DNA of 64,000 bases, from the NCBI RefSeq assembly GCF_035594125.1, contig NC_087192.1, positions 10,234,501 through 10,298,500 of the forward strand. Reading direction: 5' to 3'. This DNA comes from Scylla paramamosain (lineage: Eukaryota; Arthropoda; Malacostraca; Decapoda; Portunidae). Under the pieces are notes generated by a model, which saw only the letters and a list, made by a program, of their open reading frames with translations, made no database searches and was not told the origin of the DNA. Shown here piece after piece: positions 54,468 through 64,000 of this stretch. The translations under genes and the position numbers were made by a program. Position 1 is the first letter of the stretch; each line of letters begins with the position of its first letter.

Positions 54468-55074
54468 TACTAGTAAATAAAGACTCAGAATGAAGCCAGG
54501 CTTCTTGGTCGTGAGATTTCAAGAGCTCTGAGTTCAGGAGCGAGGTATCAAGGGTTTCGGGCTCAAAAGAGGGACTTCCGAAAGCTTTGAGCTCAGGAGA
54601 AAGAGTTCAGGAAGGAGTCAAATACACAAGTGAAACCTGGTAGTGATTACTTCAATGACAGTATCGTAACTCATTTCATTTTCTATATGCAATCTCTGAA
54701 ATTTAACCATTAGTTTCCTCTGGTCTTCCCTTTACCCTTGTTATCAGTATAACAACTTGAACTAAGCTGCTGCAAAGAAAAAAACTTTTTTTTTTACTTG
54801 TAACAGCATATCATGAATGAAAGACCTCAGGAACTTTGTATTTCTGCACACAATATACTGCACAAGTCATGTATGTTGAAAAGAAAAAGATGACACATAT
54901 ACAAGATTTTTTTTTATAGAAGACAGGCACAAGATAAGGACAATAAAACTGTGAAAAAAAAGCCCATTTGAATGTGAGTTCCCAAACTTATGTTAAATAG
55001 AATAATAAAAGATTAGAGGATAAGTGTCTTGAAACCTCCCTCTTGAAAGAGCTCAAGGAAAGAGAATATACAGA

Positions 55075-55749
55075 TGTTACTGCTGAGCGGATGCAAGAAG
55101 CTGTTGCTGAGCGAGCGAGGTTATTGATGACAAAGGGAGAGACCTGGAGGTCAGAGCAAGGACCAAGACGAGGCCTAGTCAGCGAATTTCTTGTATGGCC
55201 GGTGTTGAAGTAGTGCTGATGTATGGAGATGAATGATAATTGTTATGACATGAGGCCAATACGAGGCCAACCTTATCATCAGTTTTAATGGATAATGATG
55301 GCGATTGTAGGGAACCAGGCAGTAAATGAGGACAATAGGGACAAATTACTGAGAACAAGCAGGACGTGTGTTACCACAGAGAACAAAAGTAGATAGCTCT
55401 ATCTAGAACAACTATCAAGAAAGATGTGTGTATTTTTTAATGATCACCCCAAGACCCAAAACACGTAAGTTTAACAACCATCTGTGTAAGTTAATAACTA
55501 TCTTTGTAAAAATACATTAGTCTGTAATATTAACAATTATTTGTTTAAGTTAACAACTACCTGTGTAAGAATACATTACCCTGTAGAATCATAACCGTGT
55601 TACACAACTTATATAACAACTTATTCGTACGGAGTATTGTTTACGACCATCAATATACGAGTATGTCTTCAGATTTAGACCAGATACAATAAATGATTCG
55701 TGTTATCATGTGGGTCTGAAATAACCTTCACTGCCTTTCAACGGTAACA
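55075..55749 (+). repeat. solo LTR with 5-bp target duplication ACAGA
   Basis: A 675-bp segment starting TGTTAC and ending GTAACA, flanked on both sides by ACAGA. Cutting it out rejoins the LINE family B sequence (AATACAGAAG in other copies). An AATAAA at about 55689 suggests plus orientation. No internal genes, so it is probably a solo LTR left by recombination. The parent superfamily is unknown. Confidence 0.8.
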
Positions 55750-56104
55750 ACAGAAGTAGGCAGGAAGTTCCACAGTTTATCAGAGACATAGAAGAATAAC
55801 AGAATACTGTTTAACTCTTGCATTGGAGAGGTGGACAGAATAGGGGTGAGAAAAAAGTAGAAAGTCTTGTACAGCAAATCCATGGTAGGAGAGGAAGCAT
55901 GCAGTTAATAATATCAGAAGAGCAGTTAGCATGAGGTTAGAGGTAGAAGATAGCAAGAGATGCAACATTGCAGTGATAAAAGAGAAGCTGAAGACAGTCA
56001 GTTGGAGGAAAGGAGTTGATAAAACAAAATACTTTTGATTCCACCTTGTCTAAAAAAGCAGTATGAGTGGAACCCCCCTCCATCCATGAGAAATGTACTC
56101 AATA

Positions 56105-57103
56105 CAGGTAAGTTCCACTGATATGAGCAGTTAGGTTCTATTTGAATTGTTCGTATAGCGAATTACTCATGTAACAAATCACATAACTAATAAATAAATA
56201 AAAAAAGGGGTTAGATTCTGTAACCCTTGTCAAACGCAAGTTTTCAAGCTGAAACATACAATACCAAATGCAACAAACTGTCTATCTTACAGTACTGTTG
56301 ATAAAGCAACCTGAAAGAGAAAACAGTATACAAAGAACATGATTTCATATTAATTAAACATAAAATGTGCATAACACTCATCAATCCATAGTTAATGCAT
56401 CAGGGAGTGTAACTCCCCCACCACTCTTGTGCCTCTTAACCATGTCTACATTTTTTGTGAGTGTTATTGGTACTCTAGCTCGCTTAACTTACTATTACGA
56501 CTTGCACTAGAAGTCACTGGCCACTTGGGAGGCATAGTTAACACTTGAGAGCAAAATAAGGCACAAGCTTTACACCAAATAGTCAGTCACACACACAAAC
56601 CACATCAAAGACAGTGAATGAAAGAACGCACTAGGAATAATGCTGTAACACATCCAAGCACTGATGAGTCACATAAAGCATTGTAAACTGTACTTGTACT
56701 GTATTGTAAATATGCTTGCAAACAAAATTATGATATTATACGAGTATAATAATGAGCACTAAGGCCATAAGAGTGGGAGTCTGAGAAACACTGAATTCAG
56801 TTTAAAAGAGGACTGGTGGGAAAATTAATGGTAGGTAGGGGACAAGAGAGGGGTGCACGACTGTCTTTCAGCACTCACAAAGTTGTCTCTATGCATCTGA
56901 ATTATCGTTCATCACCATACTGCCCAAATGTGTTAGCAGGAGGGTGCAGGAAGGTGTGCATTTTAAACTTTATAATTTTACTCACCTCAGATTGAAGCTC
57001 ATATCACTGGATCTTTGCACTCACATAAAGAAAATAGTTCCTAATTTACACATCTTGTATCAGTTTCTCGTATAACAGACGCTTGTATAATGGGACCTCC
57101 CTG
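56105..57103. mobile_element. 1-kb Tc1/mariner-type MITE in LINE B
   Basis: The ends CAGGTAAGTTCCACTGATAT and, inverted, CAGGGAGGTCCCATTATACA are partly complementary. TA flanks both sides. Removing it restores ACTC-AA-TA-CATGGACAG, matching the uninterrupted ACTCCATACATGGACGG of other family B copies. No transposase is visible. Confidence 0.8.
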
Positions 57104-58298
57104 TACATGGACAGATAGGACCCTTGTACAGAGTTAGCAGTCAGTGGAGGAAGGAGGGCATGACAAAAACTGGCAGAGACAACTCAGAAGAGCTATCTTC
57201 ATAAAGCTGTTTTAGTTAGAGATGAGATGTGAGGATTCCAGCAAAGGCACACCATGGATGTTCAATGTAGAAGAGGGAACAGCTGAGTGTCACTGAAGTA
57301 AAGAGGATAATTATCTGGAAGTTTGTGTTGAGCTGATGGATGGAGAGATTGAGTTTTTGAGGCACTGAACAATATTAACTTTGTCTGCTCCAATCAAATA
57401 TTTTAGAGATCTGAAATCAGGCATTATGTAGTTTCCCTGCATGAGCTTTTAATTCATGAAAACTTGGAAATCAATGAAACGATGTGGAAAAGTGCAGGGT
57501 GGTATCACCAGCATAGGAGTGGATAGGATAAGAAGTTTGGTTTTGAAGATCATTGATGAATAATAGGAAAAGAGTGGGTGACAGAACAAAACCCTGAGGA
57601 TGATCAGTGTTAATGGACTTACAAAAACAGTGACCATCCACCACAACAGAAATAGAACAGTCAGAAAGGAAACTCGAGATGAAGTTACAGAGAAGAAAAA
57701 CAATGACCATCTACCACAATAGCAAAAAAAAAAAACAGTCAGAAAGGAAACTCGAGATGAAGTTACAGGGAAGATGAAAGAAGCTAATTTGAAAATTAAA
57801 GGTTTGTGCCACACTATTAAATGTTTTTGTGGATTTTGCGAATATGTGAGGAATTTATCAATACAAAGCAGACTTAAGACTAAATTACTCAGCAAAGTAA
57901 TAACAATCAATAAGCTGTTTTGACTTGGGCATAAGGAAAAAATTAATGAGAGAATGAGATAGTAAAGAACCCTCCAAACTCTAAATGGAAAGTGGTATCA
58001 ACAGGAAGAGATGAAGCTGTCCTAGAGGATCTAGAAACCAAAAATAATTGAAAGACAAGTTGCACATATCTTGGCAAACAGTCAAGATAACAATATAAGC
58101 ATGAAACCTGCCTTTCACACTAACGACAATGATATGACATTGCATATTAATATATACATATATGGCATTTAATAAATGTGAGGCCTGGTTTTTATAATGC
58201 TTTTCCAACTGTTACTGAAATTGTCATTTATCATCTCGCAATAATTTCTAGGTGAAAATGAACGGCAGAACTTACATTTTGCAGTGACATAAGAAATA

Positions 58299-59282
58299 CA
58301 GGGTGTAATGTGAGTTTCTGCAAATACTGAAAGAGGTGAAAGAGTGTGTAATTCTAAGTAGAAAATGTTCTATACACACATGCATTTTAAGGCTTTGTTT
58401 ACCCGTCAGAGGAGCTGAAAATATATAGGACTCACGGGTGTGCTATGCGCGTAGCTATGAGGTGTCGGACAGACGGTTGCATTGTTGCAGCCTCGGAGGT
58501 GTCACTTAGTCAAATTATGAATGGTTTAATCTTAGTTTTTGCAAGCTGTGGAATATTACAGTATCTTATAACAAGATAAATGGTATTAAAAAGCATGTAA
58601 TTTACCGATAAGCATTACACGACAACATTATTGTGATGATTAAAAGAACTCCTGTAAAATCCTATGTGGCATCATTGATGCGAGGGAGGAGGGGGGGAGT
58701 AAGTCCAAGCGACCTTGAAAACAGCTGAGTGAGTGACAATGACACACGTCAGTGCTCTTCGAGCACTTGATGTGATCATCAAATTAAGGTAAGTAGCGGT
58801 AAGAAGATTGTATGTAGTATGACTGTATGAGTATTGTGACTATGACTGTAGAGTTACTCAGCTATTTTCAAGGTTGCTCGGACTTGCTCCCCCCTCTTCC
58901 CTCACTTCGATGATGCCACGTAGCATTTTACAGGAGTACTTTTAATCACCACAATAATGTTGTCGTGTAATGTTTATTGGCAAATTACATACTTTTAAAT
59001 ACCATTTGTCTTGTTATAAGATACTGTAATATTCCACAGCCTGCAAAAACAAGATTAAACCATTCATAATTTGACCAAGTGGCACCTTCGAGGCTGCAAC
59101 AATGCAGCTGTCTGTCCATCACCTCATAGCATGCATAGCACACCCGCAAGTCCCATACATTTTCAACTCGTCTAATGGGTAAACAAAGCCTTATAATGCA
59201 TATGTGTATAGAACATTTTCTACTTAGAATTACACGTTCTTTAAACTCTTTCAGTATTTGCAAAAATTCACATTATACCCTG
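58299..59282. mobile_element. 984-bp foldback transposon with about 430-bp inverted arms
   Basis: The left arm 58299-58734 and right arm 58855-59282 are inverted copies over their whole length, starting CAGGGT(G/A)TAATGTGA and including TTGCAAATACTGAAAGAG. Arms show scattered mismatches. A loop of about 120 bp separates them. TA flanks both outer ends (58297-58298 and 59283-59284). No transposase frame. It lies in the BBS7 intron with its right end about 30 bp from the exon a donor. Confidence 0.92.
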
Positions 59283-59313
59283 TATAAATAAGATGTAATG
59301 AAGTTCCCATTAC

Positions 59314-59437
59314 CAAGTGCTCCACCAAGCTCAAGACGAGTGATGCTCTTGCCAGCCTGAGTCTGGAAGCCGAACTGTACTTCCCCACGTTTCATAGTGA
59401 AGAGCTGGATTGTTCCATCATGGTCCCCAATCACCAC
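59314..59437 (-). CDS. BBS7: BBS7 internal exon a (first one in the window)
   Basis: BBS7 is a subunit of the BBSome, the coat complex that moves membrane proteins in and out of cilia; this exon belongs to its N-terminal beta-propeller. The minus strand reads V-V-I-G-D-H-D-G and later R-L-E-L-G-G, which match the start of the animal BBS7 propeller almost residue for residue. The acceptor is TTTGCAG before GTGGTG and the donor is GTAATG after ACTTG. The exon is 124 bp and ends in phase 1, so its last G joins the GA of the next exon to make Gly. By comparison with vertebrate BBS7 it starts near residue 35, so the exon or exons with the start codon should lie to the right. I looked for them up to 64000 and found none. 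A 984-bp foldback transposon ends only about 30 bp downstream of the donor. Confidence 0.93.
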
Positions 59438-61555
<2,118 letters not shown>

Positions 61556-61750
61556 TCTTTGTCATTTAACCTTCCCTTCTTCCTATATAGTGAAATAACT
61601 TCACAGTAATGCACTTGACCCCTTCAAATACTAGGTATTTAATTTCACATTTATTTCACATAATAAATCTGCTATGCATGCTTATTACCTTTACTAACCA
61701 TTCCTGACACATCAGAGTCACTACTCATTTGCATGTATGATTGTCAAGTA

Positions 61751-62774
61751 CAGTCAGTGACATTCACAATTAGAACTCCCACCGACCTCAGCATCACATT
61801 GCACAACTGGCAACTCGCTCCTCCTGGGTCTTTCAATATTTGTCAAGAGAAAATAATTACATGGCAACTTAGGTTAGTCTGTCATATGTTTTTGAAGACA
61901 TAGAAAAATGGATTCAGTGTTTGACATATTGACATAAGAGAAAGTTGTTTTTGTGACTGCTCCTCGTTTGGGCTAATGGAACGGCTGTGTTTGGTTTAAA
62001 CAAAGTCTTCTACTAAGGTAATGTGTGATGCCTGAAAAATATACAGGACATGATTACATAGTACGAGTGTTGGAGTTTCATTAGAATGGTGAAAAGAATA
62101 GAAATATAAGACGTATAATTACTGCCAGTGAAAAGACTGTAAGTGCATTGGTGAAGAAATGGAGTGATGAGGTATGCAAGGATGTGCCTCACCACAAACA
62201 TGGTGGTGGGGTACCCCAAAAAGGTTGGCTTTTTAATTGTTTTGCTGTAAGCTGAGGATATACTTTTAACTGTCTCTTGATACCATGAAAGGTGCTTTCA
62301 AACATTTTGGGCGGCCCACCACCATGCTTGTGATGAGACACATCCTTGCATCCCTTATCACTCCATTTTTTCACCAACACACTCACAGTCTTTTCACTGG
62401 CAATAGTTATACAGCTTATCTTTCTATTCATTTTACCTTTCTAGTGAAACTCCAACACTCATGCTATGTAATCATGTCCTGTATATTTTTTGGGCATTGC
62501 ATTTCACCTCAATACAACACTTCATTTAAAACAAACACAGCCATTTCATTAGCCAAAGCAAGGAGCAGTCACAAAAGATAACTCTAATTTATGTCAAAAT
62601 GTCAAACAATGAATCCATTATTCTATGCCTTCAAAAACATTGGGGACTAACCTAAGTTGCCATGTAGTTATTTTCTCCCATCAGATTTTCTCAGAACCAG
62701 GAGGAGCGAGTTGCCAGTTTGTGCAATGTAACGCTCACATTAGTGGGAGTTCTAGCCGTGAATTTTGCTGAATG
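61751..62774. mobile_element. Tc1-derived foldback element
   Basis: Left arm 61751-62221 and right arm 62304-62774 are inverted copies (for example GTTGCCATGTAGTTATTTTC on the right matches the left arm inverted), with moderate divergence. TA flanks both ends. Each arm keeps the start of a Tc1-type transposase. In the right arm the minus strand reads A-S-E-K-T-V-S-V-L-V-K-K-W-S-D-K-G near 62390, then L-T-A-K-Q-L near 62245. The catalytic domain is missing. Confidence 0.88.
62304..62480 (-). pseudogene. Tc1 transposase N-terminal fragment
   Basis: The minus-strand reading resembles the paired helix-turn-helix DNA-binding part of Tc1 transposases: T-V-S-V-L-V-K-K-W, then H-H-K-H-G-G-G-P-P-K where a G-R-P-R-K type hook is expected. 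The frame is only partly open and no D-D-E motifs follow; the fragment runs on into the loop down to about 62222. Confidence 0.6.
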
Positions 62775-63068
<294 letters not shown>

Positions 63069-63121
63069 ACCTTGGCTTATGGGTGATGTGATACTACAGA
63101 GCAGTGATGGGCTTGAGGCTT

Positions 63122-64000
63122 CTTTTTTTATGTAGGAGGGACACTGGCCAAGGGCAACAAAAATAGAAAAAAAAAATAAAAACACTGAGATGTCAGTCCC
63201 CAAATAGGTTCAAAAGTGGTAGACAAAAATTGAAGGATAAGTGTCTTGAAACCTCCCTCTTGAAGGAATTCAAGTCATAGGAAGGAGGAAACACAGAAGC
63301 AGACAGAGTTCCAGAGTTTACCAGAGAAAGGGATGAATGATTGAGAATACTGGTTAACTTTTGCATTAGAGAAGTGGACAGAATAAGGGTGAGGGAAAGA
63401 AGAGAGCCTTGTGCAGCGAGGCTGCAGGGGGAGGGGAGGCATGCAGTTAGCAAGATCAGAAGAGCAGTTAGCATGAAAATAGCGATAGAAGATAGCTCGA
63501 GATGCAACAATGCAGCGATGAGAAAGAAGCTGAAGACAGTCAGTGAGAGGAGAGGAGTTGATGAGACGAAAAGCTTTTGATTCCAGCCTGCTTAAAAGAG
63601 CTGTATGAGTGGAACCTCCCAGACATGTGAAGCATACTCCATACATAGATGGACAAGGCCCTTGTACAGAGTTAGCAGATGGGGGGGAGGGTGAGAAAAA
63701 CTGGCAGTTTCAGCTAGAGATGAGATGTGAACTTTCCAGTTGAGATTATAAGAAAAGGATAGACTGAGGATGTTCAGTGTAGAAGAAGGATACAGTTGAG
63801 TGTTATCGAGGAAGAGGGGATAGTTGTCTGGAAGGTTGATAGATGATAGAATTGAGTTTTTGAGGCACTGAACAATACCAAGTTTGTTCTGCCCCAATCA
63901 GAAATTTTAGAGAGATAAGAAGTCAGCCATCCTGTTCCTTCTGAGAATAGGTTAAAAAAATTCAGATAGCCAGGAAATTAAAGCAATAGGATGGTAGTTT
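63122..64000 (-). mobile_element. LINE family B copy, runs off the window
   Basis: Minus strand from the poly-A end (T-run at 63122-63129, then TATGTAGGAGGGACACTGGC on the plus strand) through the C-terminal region (S-F-I-P-F-S-G-K-L-W near 63330, then H-V-W-E near 63600) and L-S-L-S-F-S-Y-N near 63770. Near 63930 it jumps to sequence found about 560 bp further 5' in the family (CAGGAAATTAAAGCAATAGG), so part of the RT is deleted. It continues past 64000. Confidence 0.85.

Larger units (their letters stand above)
45543..54670 (-). mobile_element. Gmr1-like Ty3/gypsy LTR retrotransposon, nested composite
   Basis: A minus-strand LTR element bounded by two LTRs that share long stretches (for example GGTTGTTGACCCAAACACAT and CAATGCACATAAGCAAACAG). 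The internal order from the 5' LTR is gag, protease, integrase, RT, RNase H. Ordinary Ty3/gypsy elements have integrase last; integrase before a gypsy-type RT is the Gmr1 arrangement. A primer-binding-like TGGCGACCTCACCAGG follows the 5' LTR, and a GAGGGGGTC purine tract precedes the 3' LTR. Three later insertions interrupt it: a MITE in gag, a Harbinger element between integrase and RT, and a mariner in the 5' LTR. All genes are broken and the LTRs have diverged clearly, so it is an old copy. Confidence 0.85.
52739..54670 (-). repeat. 5' LTR of the Gmr1-like element, split by a mariner
   Basis: The right LTR begins on the plus strand TGTTATGTACTGAGATAC and ends near GACAGTATCGTAAC. Without the mariner (53140-54467) it is about 600 bp and aligns with the left LTR along its length, with substitutions and small indels. 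Confidence 0.8.
54907..57835 (-). mobile_element. LINE family B, decayed and twice interrupted
   Basis: Pieces at 54907-55074, 55750-56104 and 57104-57835 align in order with the 3' half of family B: poly-A end, 3' UTR, C-terminal region with L-L-T-A-C, thumb, then the RT palm with V-D-G-H-C-F near 57650, S-Y-A-G-D-T near 57520 (YADD changed) and D-L-Q-N-Q-T. A segment of about 75 bp with TCAGAAAGGAAACTCGAGAT is duplicated at 57620-57693 and 57697-57773. It is the most diverged copy in the window. Confidence 0.8.

Noticed and set aside
58299..59282. A microRNA or other structured RNA gene
   Set aside because: The hairpin arms are over 400 bp long with TA flanks, which fits a foldback transposon and not a miRNA precursor.

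Overview
The window is animal genomic DNA, most likely from a decapod crustacean and probably a crab. It has interrupted coding exons with canonical GT-AG splice sites, a (TTAGG)n arthropod telomere-type repeat, a tRNA-derived SINE and a CR1-like LINE with a (TTCTTATG)-type tail that I recognise as common in decapods, and very many long dinucleotide arrays. I see no bacterial genes, operons or CRISPR arrays. The assignment to decapods is inference from repeat content.

Only one host gene is visible: the minus-strand orthologue of BBS7, a BBSome subunit. Five consecutive internal exons lie at 59437-59314, 43397-43283, 40366-40237, 16515-16319 and 6165-5955. They join in phase into 259 codons of the N-terminal beta-propeller. 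The introns between them are about 15.9, 2.9, 23.7 and 10.2 kb. The first exon lies to the right of the window and the remaining exons to the left. Nearly all other sequence is intronic and made of transposable elements and simple repeats.

Layout from left to right. 1-5.9 kb: AT-rich intron with a minisatellite, a 3' LINE fragment and a broken Merlin transposase. 6.5-15.4 kb: a SINE, a LINE, and two CR1-like LINEs joined head to head. 15.5-15.7 kb: a 74-bp copy of a BBS7 exon between short inverted repeats. 16.8-25.6 kb: minus-strand LINEs chained through an (AC)n array, then a LINE nested in a CR1-like LINE. 27.6-32.6 kb: an (AC)n - LINE - (AC)n - LINE - (AC)n chain on the plus strand. 35.4-40.0 kb: (TA)n arrays that hold a LINE and a Ginger-like element with 17 TTAGG units. 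41-42 kb: nested MITE-like elements. 44.3-45.4 kb: a Tc1-like relic. 45.5-54.7 kb: a Ty3/gypsy LTR element with the rare Gmr1-type domain order (protease, integrase, RT, RNase H), interrupted by a Harbinger element, a DD41D mariner and a GC-rich MITE. 54.9-57.8 kb: a decayed LINE split by a solo LTR and a 1-kb MITE. 58.3-59.3 kb: a 984-bp foldback element ending about 30 bp from a BBS7 splice donor. 61.8-62.8 kb: a Tc1 foldback. 63.1-64.0 kb: another LINE.

The transposon genes all carry stops or frameshifts, so none looks autonomous. The most informative parts are the nested insertions, because several interrupted hosts can be rejoined at the base level and so show exact ends and target-site duplications. 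Open reading frames inside the dinucleotide arrays (Ile-Tyr, Arg-Glu, Leu-Ser and Cys-Val repeats) are not genes.
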